From Antedon mediterranea (lineage: Eukaryota > Echinodermata > Crinoidea > Comatulida > Antedonidae), in assembly GCF_964355755.1 (NCBI RefSeq), contig NC_092677.1:9878601-9942600 (forward strand): a DNA stretch of 64,000 nt, given 5' to 3'. The notes under the pieces were generated by a model. The model was not told the DNA's origin, ran no database searches, and saw only the letters and a program-made list of their open reading frames with translations. This document shows positions 14,103-27,181 of this stretch, one piece after another (within the stretch, counting starts at the first letter, position 1; every line of letters starts with the position of its first letter). Made by a program: the position numbers and the translations under genes.

Positions 14103-15406
14103 CAGTGGTGGCGCCAGCGGGGGGGCTACGGAGGCTCTAGCCCCTTCGTCGGGGAGCCTAGCCCCCCCGTCGGGGAACACGGGTACTTTTTGTCGGGGAA
14201 TATAATATACAGTAAAAAGCGTTCGCGTTCACTTCGTAGCTAGCTTCAGCGCCTAGAAAACCGCGACGTTTCATTGACTGTGAGAGTAGGCCTACGTCAG
14301 AGTGATATTATGCACTTTATATGCATTCATTATTGCCAGCGATCTAACTTACTACTAAACAATAGCTAGGTTCGCACTTGTCTGGCGGTATCCCTTTGTA
14401 CGAATCGTTCAACGTTGGGTCGAGACGCGTGATATCATGTTCCATCCACGGACCAAAATGTGTACTGTAGTTATTTTCCAGGCGAAGTTTACCGACGGTT
14501 ACGTCGTGTACTGCGTCGACGTACGCTACACTACAGCAAAAACGAATTATGTTAATTGTTCGTATGTTCACCAATTTTTTAATTTACAAGTAACCTTCTG
14601 TAGGCTACCGTGGGGCACCTAAAATAAATTTTTCATCCATTACTAAACAAAAAAACATGCCATTTTCGCTAATAGCCAACATCTTATTATAGCTAAGTTA
14701 TTACATTTTCAATATCCTGTATGTCATGAATTTCTCACCACTCAAAAGTCCAGATGGTACGCACGCATACACTTGGGAGGAATAAACTTATTTCCCCGAC
14801 TGAAAAAGGTCTATGCTTGCGTTTTTTAAGCCTCTAGGCCTGATGTTTCAAAAGTATAAAATGCAATTTTTTGAAGACCTGCAGCTCTAGTTTTAAACAT
14901 TTTCTTAGCTCAGCCCCAACAATAAAGCTGGTCATATTTCGAAGAACAAGAAGTGCATTTTCCGGGACCTAACATATCTATTTTTCAAACATTTCTTAGC
15001 TCAGTCACAACCATGATAGGGACTTATATATTTTGTTTCATGTTTTGAAGTATAATAAGTCCAATTTCCGGGACCTCCATCTCTATTTTTCTAAATTTTC
15101 TTTGAACTTTTTATTTTTTAAATTGAAAAATGTGGATTGAAACAGTCATCGCGCATCGTTTTTTTGCACGCAGTATTTTATTTATGCATTATAAAAAATG
15201 GAAAAAATGGCTACCCTAAATCTGATTAAAATGACCTCAAATGACGCTAGAACGCGTTGCTTCCGGGGGCTTCGCCCCCTGGTCCCCCCACAGGGGGCCC
15301 TTGGCGGCCCCCTGGCCCCCAGCCTGGTGATGCTCGCTTCGCTCGCATAACCCCCCTCCTCGGGGAATGTAGCCCCCGCGTCGGGAAGATCCTGGCGCCA
15401 CCCCTG
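14103..15406. mobile_element. hAT-superfamily non-autonomous DNA transposon (1304 bp)
   Basis: The left terminus CAGTGGTGGCGCCAG matches the reverse complement of the right terminus (CTGGCGCCACCCCTG) apart from one or two bases. A perfect 8-bp duplication, GGTGCAAT, flanks the element; this size is the hAT hallmark. The right end is strikingly GC-rich, with phrases such as GGCTTCGCCCCCTGG and GCTCGCTTCGCTCGC that recur inverted in the hAT element at 53981-55263, so the two are related. I find no transposase domain inside; the short ORFs (such as 15182-15418) are frames through the GC-rich end. The copy depends on a transposase supplied elsewhere. Confidence 0.9.
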
Positions 15407-15493
15407 GGTGCAATGCAAGTCAGTTGACCAATAAAAAGCAAGAGTTTGGGTGATTCATAACTTCATGATTGGTCAAATTACTTTCGGACATTA

Positions 15494-15565
15494 CCAGATG
15501 GTAATTGCTGCCTGAGCTAACATGCTAGCCTACCACAGTTTCTGATACCCCAAAGTAGTCTTGTT
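15494..15565. repeat. interspersed repeat, copy 2
   Basis: It matches 12392-12475 (GGTAATTGCTGCC, GCTAGCCTACCAC, AGTTTCTGATACCCC, AAAGTAGTCTT). It lies just beyond the hAT element, which did not carry it. Confidence 0.6.
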
Positions 15566-16256
15566 TGTTGTTGTTTTACCTCCTTGTATTGCGTCCAAGT
15601 AGGAACAACGCTTTAAAATTCAACTTGTACATGGTTTTCTTCAAGCTTATTAAATTCCAATTTATTTATTCGATCAATATGCATGTAAAATTGAATTTCC
15701 TTTTCACGCAATATAACATTTGTTAACAAATATTTGACACTATAAATTTTGCTCCCACAATTATTTTCTTTAATAAATTATTGAAATTATGTTGGGAAAG
15801 CTGACATATGTTGAAATATCTATGAATAATTTGCATCTGTAATAAAATAATGTCATGCTATAAAACTAAAGCCTCTTATTTTTGCATACCCTCAATTTTT
15901 ACAACTTAATAATTCGCTAACAATTGTATACATATTTTTTTATTGGATATTTTATATATATATATATTATATTAAATTATAGAGGGCAGCATTACTATAT
16001 TTTATTTTATGTGTACCATATTATTATTAAAGTTAAATATTGAAATTGTTTAAATTGTTTATGTTAATTTTTAATAAGCTTAAATTTAATTTTGTAAAAA
16101 TATTAAAGTAATAAGATAAAAATAATATTAATTCAAAGATTTCAGCGCAATTTTTTTGTGAAATTATTAGAAATTCAACAATGATAATAATACAGGGAAG
16201 GTGCCAAGCATTAATGGGTGGTTAAAAGAAGTTTTTACCTTTAGACTATGAACCTG

Positions 16257-16680
16257 TTAAGATTTGTGAGTCCCTCTTTGAACATCTTGGTTATATGGCT
16301 CAAACTTTAGGTTGTGGGTTTTCCAATGTGTTTCAAGATGGGTTTTAATATTATTTATAGAGGATGCATTTACTATATGATATGGCAAACTATTCCAATC
16401 ATTTACTGAAATTTTGCAGTAAAAATTAAGTTGGTTATGTTGGTAGTGACCATTCCTACTCTCCCCTACAAGTTTATCCATCAAAATGATAACACAATAA
16501 TGATGATATTGATAATGACAATTAGAGTGGATAGTGATCCAAGATTTTGAAATGAATAATTTATATTTATCAGAAGCATTAGTACTCTGTTGTAATCCGA
16601 AACATTCGCTAATACTTGTCAACCGGTAGTCAACACACAACAAGGAGCCGCTGTTCAAATGTCTATTAACCACGTCATCG
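16257..16680 (-). pseudogene. LINE remnant: C-terminal end of a non-LTR reverse transcriptase ORF
   Basis: A 138-residue minus-strand ORF ends with ISVNDWNSLPYHIV followed by SSINNIKTHLETHWKTH. The pattern V.xWNSLPxxVV..xSINxFKxxLDxHW is typical of the extreme C-terminus of CR1/L2-like LINE polyproteins, downstream of the polymerase core. No catalytic motif is present, so this is a 5'-truncated, decayed copy. The N-terminal half of the ORF is not recognisable. The class is known from family pattern; the subfamily is not determined. Confidence 0.7.
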
Positions 16681-17302
16681 TAACCGGTATTGATTAAGAC
16701 GCAAACAAATTCAGCTGAATAAAGTGTTGAAACGAGAATGAAATTCGACGAAAGAATACAAATTTAACGAGAAGTAAACAGCTGGCGCGAGTCTCACCGT
16801 CCGTGTCTAAATTCATCTCGTTGCAAAGTTTGTTTTACTAACGGATAAATGCATCATCACACCTGGTGTAGTCCACGCTCATGAATAATCAAGTTTGTGA
16901 AATAGTATGCGATGCCATTAATGTAACGGTGGTGGACAAGTGCGTTTTCCCTTAATGTCTTTTACTTCGGTCATTGGATGCTGAATCAATTGGAATATCC
17001 GTCTTTGTTCCCTCGGGAATATTTCTAGCTGTTACAGCTGGTTCAGTACCATTTCAAGTACCCATTTAGGTTCATGAATAGAAAATAATGTACATAACTG
17101 TATGAATTGATTACGTTAGTGCTTAGACCACTCTCTGGTCTTAGCAAATATATTGACATGTGAAAAGATGGTTCAAACAAGTCTTGGTTGGTTAAAAAAG
17201 ATTAATATTATTGGTAAAATGTACACTGCACATTTCAATTTTAAACTGTTTTTTTTTAACTCAGACTTGGGACTCGTACGCAAAATGAGTGCATGTGCAT
17301 AA
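16681..17302. other. non-coding, no features seen
   Basis: Between the LINE remnant and the small MITE I see no exon or repeat that I can support. Confidence 0.5.
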
Positions 17303-17310
17303 GCCTTGCC

Positions 17311-17395
17311 GGGTATTGCTAAACCATGCAAACCCTCGCAAAACCCCAACATAAAAGTTGGTTCAATGGGGTTTGCGGTGGTTTATAAATTACCC
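17311..17395. mobile_element. 85-bp foldback MITE with 8-bp target duplication
   Basis: The ends are GGGTA and TACCC. Much of the element folds on itself: GCTAAACCATGCAAACCC on the left faces GGGGTTTGCGGTGGTTTA on the right. It is flanked by perfect GCCTTGCC repeats at 17303-17310 and 17396-17403. An 8-bp duplication with GGG termini fits hAT- or Merlin-type transposition, which I cannot separate here. A degraded partial relative lies at 45025-45080 inside CBFA2T intron 3. Confidence 0.85.
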
Positions 17396-17403
17396 GCCTT
17401 GCC

Positions 17404-20400
17404 CTCTTATTCTTATGTACAGTATGAATACATTCATTCCTGATGGATTTAAACTTTAAACTAAACTTTAAACGATTAGTTTTCATCATGTACTGTACAA
17501 TACAACCATGTAAATTTCCTGCGGATAGTGAAATCTCTATCTATTGTGAAACGTTTAATTTAATGACATTCACCAATTTCTAGGTACCATGTTTTTCAAC
17601 AACATACATTTATTGTTTTAGCTTTTATTTCCTTAGTTTATTTCTATCCTAACCATTTATGCGCATATTCATGACTTTGAGAATAGAAAGTCATTACTAA
17701 ATGACTCCACGGAGTTTCTGATATAAAGAATAAAATGTGATTTGCTAAAGGATAAATACATAAAAGAAAATATATATAAGCAAATTTATTATTGTGCAAT
17801 TTAATTTACTGAGGAGATATTTAAATAGAATCTGTTGTCCTCTCTAGAGGTTGGAAAATATCTATCTTGTTTTATTAATAATTTTCCGTTTAAATTGCCT
17901 TGTTCTCCTGGGTTTAATGTTGTATGCTGTGTAGATAATGGAAATAATAGGAATACAAAAGATATTTTACAACTGTACTATAGTTCAATCAGAAAAGTTA
18001 TATTAATAACTTTTATCCAAATTAATTCTAAGTACTGATGGAGGACCATGTGTGATACATTGTTGCAGTAAACAAAAGTAGTTACTGCAGTAAAATAAAT
18101 AGTTGATCTCTTTCTGTTAAATTTTATGTGTGTATACTAATAGTTGTTGTTTCAACTGCAACATCTGTATTGTTTGTTGCTTTCTGTAAAATACTTCAGT
18201 TTGTTGAATAACCAATAACTTTGAAAAGCTCACTCTAATACAAAAATACTATTGTACCTTATATACTAATTATGTTAATGTTATATTTTTAATATATATT
18301 TCAAGAAATACTTCTTTCTATCTTAATGTATTGAAAGAGAGAGCCATATGACGTCCTTCCGTTGGTTGAATAACTTGTAAAGGCAACCATTCTGAGCCAT
18401 ATGACGACGTCCTTCAGTCATCCTACAGTATAGCACCCCACTACATTTCACAAAGTAATTTATATTGTATGTACTGTATATCAAGAAATGCAATTACTTT
18501 CTATAGCAACAATGGTCCCAATTTACTTAACGCTAATTATGATGATTGAAGTAATTTCTTTTGGATGTTTTTAATCAGTACGAGTAAGACAGATGCGGCG
18601 CAAGTAATTCCACTGATTAATTGTCCTCCTGGTTCTATTACTTGTTGTAAACCGTCTAATGAAATAATACGTTTGTTGTGATGCACATTGGCTGAGATAA
18701 ATTTTAATATTTTAGATAATGTTGTAGGAAAAGACCGAGTACTTTGAAAATGCTTTTTACTTAATTAGTCTGCACGTTCGGTTGTTCTTGTTTGTTGTAC
18801 TTTTTGAAATTTTACTTGATTATATAATTTATGTAATTTAGCTAAGTAATTTTTTCGTGAATTTATTCTTTGATGATAAATTCCCAATTTGAGAAAACAA
18901 TTATAATACTATACCATCTGTTATGAACAATAGATTAAACAAAAATAAATTGATTTCCGTTATATTGACCCAAATATTTAAATATGGCTTAATTAATATG
19001 GTTTTAAAATACTATTAGAAATTAATTTTCATTCTTTTACCTCCAAGTTAAAATAATATACCGTTGGAAAAAATAGAAGTTGGACCAGAATAATTAAATG
19101 GTATCCCAACATGCAATTGATTAGCTGTTTTTAACCATATTTGAGAATGGTATTTAACCGTTTGTTCCTCCTACTAAGAAAATGTCTTGTTCACACCTTG
19201 TTACGAGTTATTTCAATAAAATACTGTACATTACATTTTATTAGACTTCAAAGTCAACAACCAGTTGTATTTTAGCTCTAGCTAATGATAAATGATGTGA
19301 TTGCATTCATTGTGAACCCACGTTATGTTTCCCTCGGCAGAGGGGCGCCAGATAAACGATCACCCCATTCATTTTATACCCATTCTTATCATGAAATGTT
19401 GTAAGTATTATTAATTTTCCGAATGTAGTCATAAATTGAATGGCTTATGTCTATATGTCTATGCCATTCTTGGTAATCTGTTTAGATGTGGCGTCTCACT
19501 TGTCTGCATTTTGGTCCCATGATTTTATTATAACTGCTAATTTATAATAAAGAATTAATTATAAATCCAAAAATAAACTCATAGATTCTTGGAAAACATA
19601 CGATAGTGTTCTTTATACTGTTTCTGTTTTTTATATGTGTATAAAAAAAAAGCAATTTTTAAATTTATATTGGTTGATTGCATCATACCAAATGGTAAAC
19701 CAATTTGCTTTAAATCCAAGTTTACCACTTAAGGGTAGATAGGTTTGATTTGCAGGTAGGTCTGGATCTGCAGGCAGGCCTGTAGAAAAAAAATACCCTG
19801 GAGGCAGGCCTGTGTAAATAAAGACAGCAGACTTGGGTGTGTACCATGAAAATTTACCAGCCGACTCGGTTTCAACGCCCTACCTAAACCAGACAGACCA
19901 ATAGAGTTGTTCAACCCATGATTTAAAACTTGTTAAGGAATGAATGAAGTTTATCTTGGGACATCCCTAGATAAACGTACCTTATTACTCATCAATCTCT
20001 TTATATTTGAAAACCAAGATTATCTGTACCCAAATCAGATGAATTAAGAAATATTTTTAACCATGGAGCAGAACAGGCAGTTTTACAGAAGGTTTTTTGA
20101 ACGTGCAGTCACCAACCTTGCTGTGTAAATTGTACACAAAAAAAAACTTCACAAAAACCTCTGCCTTGTAGCCATATAAAAGTTTGGTGTGCAAAAGAAC
20201 CAGTAATGAAATTAACCAATCAAATGGCAAGGATACAAATTGTTCCTTGCCTGGATATAGAGTACTGTACATGTGATAAATCAGTTATGTTTACCATTGT
20301 TTGTTCCTTTATTGGGGAACATTGTAAAGTCAACCACCAGGTGTGAGACATTTCAATTACCAACACACCTCAAGTTGAGATACTTCCCTTAGGATTAGGA

Positions 20401-21365
20401 GACCAATGCCAAGTGGTTGAATGATTTACCAGAGTTCCTAATCATTGACCTCCAAGATGAATACAGGTATAATGCGAATGCCTCTGTTGCTGTTTCGACA
20501 AGACGTGTACGCACTTAGAACACGCTAATAACAACAAGATAACCGAAACCACTTCAAATCTAGTCCTGCGTTCACGAAAACCGAACACCACAGGATAAAC
20601 AATTTATTTTTGCGAGAAAGTTGCATGATTTGAATACAATTCTTATATACACAGTTCCAAAGAGCTTATTTATAGTATACCCTGCAAATGTTTATCTTAA
20701 ACTGCTAAATCTCTATGTACAGCCAGGTAGCCATTTTGGAATACAGTACATACTTTGATAAGACACATAAAAATGATGATGATGAGTTTCTCTATATTTC
20801 ACCCATATAAATTTATTTGCTATTAATATTTAAAGGTTTTGACAATCGAACAGATCATGCCTTATGTTAAAAAGAGTGTAACCTTTAAATTTTATTGCAC
20901 TAAATAATTTACCATGAACAGAAATTAAATAACAGTTTAAATTCTTCAATTGCATTTCCAGCATAACCACTACCACATCTGCAAATAATCTTTATTCGGA
21001 TTAGTAAAACATATTTTTGGTAGTTCAAGAATCTATTGTGTATAATGACCTATTATTCGGAAGGTTGTAAACTTAACCAAGACATATGTTCAGCAAATGT
21101 TGTTAATACAAACGCAGACAAGAAGTATTTGAGGAATCCGTAGCTAAGGGACCAATGACGCATCCATCACATTTAACTATGGAATTTCCATAAAAATGTT
21201 TACCACCTACCAACTAAATTTACAAAATAGGTTTTATTTTCTTAGATGTTCTGTGTAATAGTTCAATAATTTTTAAAAGTATACCATTCCTGCTGATCAT
21301 TCCTTGTTGAAATACCCCGCTGCAACAGTAACTAATGCAGCACTAAACTAGAAAGGCACTCCGAG
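17404..21365. other. non-coding stretch
   Basis: About 4 kb of AT-rich DNA with no supported gene. A short repetition (GAGCCATATGACGTCCTTC near 18342 and GAGCCATATGACGACGTCC near 18393) is the only structure noted. Confidence 0.5.
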
Positions 21366-22016
21366 AGTGTATACCTCCGCCTACTGTAAAATTCTCCTAC
21401 ATAAGATTTCTCCGGTAAAAAAAATATATATATGTGTGTGTGTCTTAATGCTGTTTGTGATTTACGCTAATTTCACTACAAGCATGTGTATGCGAGTTTG
21501 GTGTAATGGTTATGTAACAAGCCTTTCAATTAACAATAGCTTCAGTTGACTAACAAGAACAGCAACGCGAAAATCAAACGAGTAAATTTGAAAAGAAATA
21601 GGTTTTTAAAACTACTCGCTTCAAAAAACGTGCACATTAAATCAAATTATGTTTTAAAATTACAAATCACAAATTATAACTCTTGCCTCTTGTACGAAAA
21701 TGAAGTTTTTTGGACAAGTAGTTCTCGAGAAAATGCAATTTCAGTCATTTACTTGTTACTTTAAGACTGCTCGCCGGCTTTTGAAAAATTCTGTCCTATC
21801 TTTTAACACTAGCAGGTCTGAAAAGTATACTCAAAAAGTGGTCCAGAATTGGGACCATGGTCCCAAATGGTCCCAAAATTTAATGGAATGGTCCTTGACC
21901 ATATATCTATCTGTATATTCATTTTGTTAAAGATCTTGTAATTACTTTTTGAGTAATCCTGCTAACAAACAAACAAACACACGCTACCGACTACATATAC
22001 CTCCTTGGCGGAGGTA
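21366..22016. repeat. interspersed repeat ending in TACCTCCGCC / GGCGGAGGTA
   Basis: The left boundary has GTATACCTCCGCC and the right boundary CCTTGGCGGAGGTAAA, so the ends are short inverted repeats. The right part contains GAGTAATCCTGCTAACAAAC followed by an (AAAC)n-like run, a combination I know from dispersed repeats in many marine animals. Inside is a repeated phrase around GGGACCATGGTCCC (21851-21864, palindromic) and GGTCCAGAATTGGGA, which also appears at 61032. Whether it is a MITE or a LINE 3' end is unclear. Confidence 0.5.
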
Positions 22017-22285
22017 AATAATTATTATCCTACATAATATACAAGATCAATATCATTAGGCCTCATAAATATAATGAAATTGAACAGTTGCACGTGAACA
22101 TGTGCAGGGAGTAAAAAAATCTTAGACTTGCCGAATGTAGGGGTTACAGTGGTTACAGACAAAAATGTTTTAAAAAGTTCAGAAAGGTTCATAGTTTAAT
22201 ATTGACTAGGTGGGTCTATGTTCTTGATATAAAAACCTAAATTTAATTTATTTTGCATTTGAATTTTCTGAAAATCTTTGTAATT

Positions 22286-22350
22286 TATATACCATATTTT
22301 ACATTATATTGCCATTGTCATTGTCAGTTAAATGTAAAATATGGTATATA
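22286..22350. repeat. perfect 20-bp inverted repeat (hairpin)
   Basis: The left arm TATATACCATATTTTACATT at 22286-22305 is exactly complementary to 22331-22350, with a 25-nt loop rich in CATTGTCATTGTCA. It could be a foldback transposon fragment or a transcribed hairpin; nothing else identifies it. Confidence 0.85.
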
Positions 22351-24500
22351 TTTTTTACATTCAATTTTTATACTAGACCTGCTTAATCAATGAATATTGT
22401 ATTTATTAAAGCAAGGCACAGGTGAACGGTTACACATCCTGGTAAAGCACAGGTGTATATTTAAATGAGTTTCCTCTGTTTCATAGTATTGCACTTGGTG
22501 TCTTTTTCACAACAGTCATTTAATATCATACGCATGTACTAAAACCCCACACTGTATTGCCAGCAGCTGATATATGAAACAGTGCATTTGTTTTTATTTG
22601 AACACTCGTAAACATGCCAATGCATCTTGTGGGTATGGGTTACGATGCATTTTAAAAACTAATGGTGATACTGACCCTATATAACCCCAATAAACCTAAA
22701 AACGAATGCATCTATAGAGTAAAGATAAAAAAGATGTTTGTATTTTTCATCCCCACGGTGATATTTGAGTTGTCAACAATGTTATTAAGTAATGTTGTTC
22801 TGACTTATCATTGACAGTTTGCTTTTAGGCTTAACATGTTCTTGGTGCTAATTGGTTTTGTATTTCATATGTCCATTATGGAAAGAAATTTAATGTCAAT
22901 GCATGTTTAGTGGTCATAGTTGAGTATTTACACTTGAAATTGAATTTGGGTGATAAAGAGGTATTCACTTCTGTGTTGTGCCATTGGTCCATGGTTTCCT
23001 CTGGGCTATTTGCCAAATTTTAATAAATAAATAAATCGGTATGGTCATATAAAAATTGTACCCTTCCTTTTTGGTCAAGCAATATTGCATGATATTCAAC
23101 AACAAATTGCTCTATAATATTAAGAACGGTGTCCAAAAATAGGGGTTACCATAACTGTTAAAACAAATATACAGAGATGTAGAGGAGTCTAGGGATGAGT
23201 GAGTTTTAAAAAGCTAAGGGTTGGTGAGAAACTTAATAAAGTGGTAACATTTTTTACATCATCTTCCTGCTTTAAGGTACCCCATGTTGTCTTGAGTGGA
23301 TACTGTGTTAAAATTAGGTTAAGTTGGAATATAATCTTTAGGCTGGGTTGAAGACAATGTGGAAGATTTTAAGAGAATGTCCACAGCCTCAATTATGTCC
23401 ACATAAATACAATAAAGTTTTAAAGATTAACTTGTTGCTGCTATGACTTCAAATAGTGGGAAATATATTGTTAGAAGGTTTGCATGGCAAAATCATTTGA
23501 ATATCAACATAGATGGGAAATTTTATGTTTTCACTTTTCCAAAAAGCTGTTTTAGAATTACTTCAATATGTTTCATAGAAAACACATTCCAAAGTCAACA
23601 TGATCTATCAATCAAAAGCAAGACATTCCTTTTCTTAATCATTGCCTTACGTAAAATCTTAATATATTTCACATATAAACTACAGCTTGTATCTATCAAC
23701 ATATTAATTAACATATGGGCAACAGATTTGCAAATGATTGACACATGTGGCAACTGCAGACTTGAATTTATATCTATTTAACATTGATATCCAGTCACTT
23801 TTGATTTAGAATAGGTGGCAGGTATGTAACATTAATGTTTCCCAGCAGTGTCAACTAAACTCTCAAAGTTCTTATGTGTTAACATTGGTAATGAGTCGCT
23901 TCAGGTTTATTGTAAATTGCCCATAAAATAGCAGGTGTATCATGAATGCTTCAAGTATTTTAATGACATTGATAAAAGTCACTTTCAGGTATAATAATGG
24001 TATAAAAATCAGGTGTAAACATTACATTGTAAATTGATTGTTAACATTAAATGTGTATACCAGAAATTACTATCTAATGCTCAGGTCACATTTACTAGAG
24101 TTTTATACATGAATAGAATAGATTTAAGGCAATCCAAATTACTCTCTAATTATCCTCCATGTTAAGTCTGATATAACTCTATAATTCTGTTGTTAGACAA
24201 AAGATAGAAATACCGTCCTACCTACAAATAGATATTGTAAAGGGTTAGTGTTAGGGTAGAACTGAACGAACTGCATTGTAAAAGTAACAGAAAATGAAAT
24301 GAAATAACGAAAAGTGTTAACAAGATGTATTATTAAAACAACAATAAAATGATTGCTCAACAGAATGCAACATGAAATCTTTTAGTTTATACATACATTT
24401 CATAATATGACTGGGTTCATTTAATCACAGAAGACTACATACATTGTAACAGCCTGTATAGCTAATTAGGTTATACAATTAATTAAACATTTTTCCTGAT
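22351..24500. other. non-coding stretch
   Basis: No gene is supported. The 112-codon ORF at 23443-23781 has AT-driven composition, no recognisable domain and no clear splice context, so I leave it unannotated. Confidence 0.5.
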
Positions 24501-24510
24501 CACTGAGGTA

Positions 24511-24778
24511 AATTGTGATTGTCACTGAGGTTGTGATTGTCACTGAGGTTGTGATTTTCCCTGAAGTTGCAATTGCCACTGAGGTTGCGATTGCCACTGA
24601 GGTTGCGATTGTCACTGAGGTTGCGATTGTCACTGAGGTTGTGATTTTCCCTGAAGTTACAATTGCCACGGAGGTTGCGATTGCCACTGAGGTTGCGATT
24701 GTCACTGAGGTTGCGATTGCCACTGAGGTTGCGATTGTCACTGAGGTTGCGATTGTCACTGAGGTTGCGATTGTCAAT
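24511..24778. repeat. 18-bp minisatellite
   Basis: About 15 tandem copies of a unit close to GTTGCGATTGTCACTGAG, with alternating GTCACTGAG, GCCACTGAG and TTCCCTGAA variants. Because 18 is divisible by three and no variant makes a stop, the array is open on both strands (EVAIVT and TSVTIA repeats). The ORFs carry no other protein features and I treat them as by-products. Confidence 0.95.
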
Positions 24779-24874
24779 ATACTGGTATGCAACTCTGTAA
24801 AGTACACTTGGACATTTATTATTTCAATTTATCATTTAATCCTTTGTGTAATATTTGTGGTGACTTTTTATAGC

Positions 24875-24905
24875 AATAAACTTTAGGACCCTGAACTTTT
24901 TCCAG
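24875..24905. repeat. short GC-rich hairpin
   Basis: AGGACCCTG and CAGGGTCCT form a perfect 9-bp stem around an AT-rich loop. It stands out in AT-rich DNA but has no known role here. Confidence 0.5.
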
Positions 24906-25126
24906 GGTCCTCTCAGAAGCTACTGTACTTCTGGTCAGTTGGTAATGTTAATACAAGTATAATACTTAATGATTTAGGATAAAATATTATGGGCTACCAC
25001 CTATGTTTGGCCACCCATTTTTGACATGGATCTCTTGCCAACCACCCTTAAATTTTAAGCGTTTTACCCCAAAGTAGCCTCTGTCAACCTGATTCTATTC
25101 CAAAAATCTTGTCATCTACCCTTAAC

Positions 25127-25384
25127 TTGTCTGCAAGTTTAGACAGACTTATATTTTATTATGTTTTTAAAAATGATAATGCTTGTCTTTTTGTTTTGTT
25201 CTGCAGGCTAATAACCTTTTTCTTGTGTCTTGTTTAAACTACAGTACCATCCAGATTGTCTGCAAGTTTAGACAGACTTATATTTTATTATGTTTTTAAA
25301 AATGATAATGCTTGTCTTTTTTTTTGTTCAGCCGACTACAATACAAACCTTTTTCTTATGTGTTGTTACAGTACCACCCAGCTT
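25127..25384. repeat. 129-bp tandem duplication
   Basis: Two head-to-tail copies begin TTGTCTGCAAGTTTAGACAG (25127 and 25256). They share the following run with TATTATG and AATGCTTGTC, and end with the similar ACAGTACCATCCAGA and ACAGTACCACCCAG. The copies diverge mainly in the middle. Confidence 0.9.
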
Positions 25385-26000
25385 CTTGTATAACCCTGGG
25401 CTCTATTCAAGATGCTATATAACTGTAAGCATTGATACAATTGAATACAAAGGGTATTGTAATCCTGCATGCCAGAGACCAGAGGAGTGAAAAACCAGGA
25501 CTCTTATCCAACCAGCATATTACAGTTTTCTCATGACCAAATTATTATAAACAATGATGTATGGCCAACCAATTACAGTTACTCTTTCTGTTTATGTTTT
25601 GTTGTTATTTATTTGTTAGAAATCTAGGGTATTCAAATTATTTTAACAAAATGTTTATTTATTATAGACTTTTTTAATACTATATAATAATTTAAAAAAA
25701 AAGAATTAATGAAAAATGATCAAAACTAAAATAATAACCCTAAAAAACTAAGTTCAATAGGAAAAAAAATATTCAACTGGACTTTGGTTAATGTATGGTA
25801 TGGTATAATTATATTGTTTTTTTGTTTTTTTATAAGCAAAATCATTGATTTGATTGCATTTCCAGAGTGTTTCCAGTGTAAATTCAAATTGCTGGCTAAC
25901 ATTAACAATGTCCATTTTTATGAAAAGCCTAATTTTTAGAATGAAGTTTGAAGATATGAAAGAAAATTCTTGTTTTAATTTACTATGAGGTAAAATTAAA

Positions 26001-26140
26001 CACTGCTCTTCTGTTGCCTTATTTAAAAAATTGCTCAAAACTCATTTTTTCGACCACTAACATGTCCAGCGCCTTTGATTTTGTACCTCGGTCTTTGAAT
26101 TGACGCTTTATAAATTTTGATATAATAATAATAATAAAAA
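26001..26140 (+). mobile_element. 3' end of a non-LTR retroelement (LINE or LINE-tailed SINE)
   Basis: The frame SSVALFKKLLKTHFFDH then stop resembles the last residues of CR1/L2-type LINE proteins (S..FK..LKTHFF). About 90 bases further on come the phrase GACGCTTTATAAATTTTGA and an (ATA)n tail near 26125-26138, a usual ending for such elements. No polymerase core is present, so this is a 5'-truncated copy. Confidence 0.5.
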
Positions 26141-27181
26141 CCAACCATCTTTCTAACATGTTTTGGCTTTTATGAATATTTTTTAATCTTAAGATTATAT
26201 AAAAAATGTCATATAAAATGGATGTCCCCTTACCTGAAATACTAATTATAGATATATTACTATAATCATAAATAATCTTGATAAGCTCCTGTTTTTAAGT
26301 AAGTAATATTGACTTCCCTCCCACTCTGCGTTTGTCTGCATTCTTTGATTGATGTGTTTATGAATGAAAGTTTTAACAAGAACATATTGAAGATTATTAT
26401 TAGAGGGAAAAAAACGACAGACAACATTTTCTCAATTATTGTCTGTACAAATTACCGGCTACTTTCATCCAAAAAGATAATACTATGACCTTTACAGAGA
26501 TGATTAGTTTTGCCGTTTCTGATTATTTTTCTGTTGAAGGCCATTCTCAATTTCTGTTTAACTGTAAAATCTTTTTTTAATGTTTATAAATGAGGGATTT
26601 TTTTCAATGTATATTCTACCATATTAAATCATTTTATAAATTATAAATCTTATTTTTCACCTTTGGCTAAAAGATTTAAAGTAAAAGTTATCTTGTTTTT
26701 TTGCGTATATGAGTATGAGCCGGAGGGAATACATAAAAAATATTATTTGATGGATTTGTAGAGAAAAGGTAATGATCTTTCTGTCATTAAAGGTATTCAT
26801 ATGACTGTAATATTTAAAATCATGAATATTAGCTTCCATTTTAATCACAAACTTATTTATAAATGAAACATAGATTTCAAGAAAGGGAGAAGTGAAATTC
26901 AATAGTTTATTTTATATCTTTTTGATTAAATTAATAACTTTGGAATTAAGTCGGTTTTTTTTTTCATTTTTCTGAATACAAAAGGAAACCTTACTGTAGT
27001 AATTTTGTAAATTTTAAGAAATAATTCTGCCTAATGTAATATATTTTACAACTAGGATTTAATATTTATATTAATCATAATTATGTTTAATTGAAATCCC
27101 ATTCATGAAGTTATTCATTAATATTCCAAATGCTTTCCCTAACTCTGACATATTCTAAAAATTATATACATTTTCTATATG

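Noticed and set aside
15182-15441. Two GC-rich overlapping minus-strand ORFs
   Set aside because: They read the GC-rich terminus of the hAT element; glycine/proline/arginine-rich translations reflect composition only.
23443-23781. 112-codon ORF
   Set aside because: Composition follows AT-rich background (many I, F, L, N), with no domain and no convincing splice signals.
24466-24886. Two long ORFs (113 and 123 codons) on opposite strands
   Set aside because: Both come from an 18-bp minisatellite; length divisible by three keeps both strands open. No unique coding flank.
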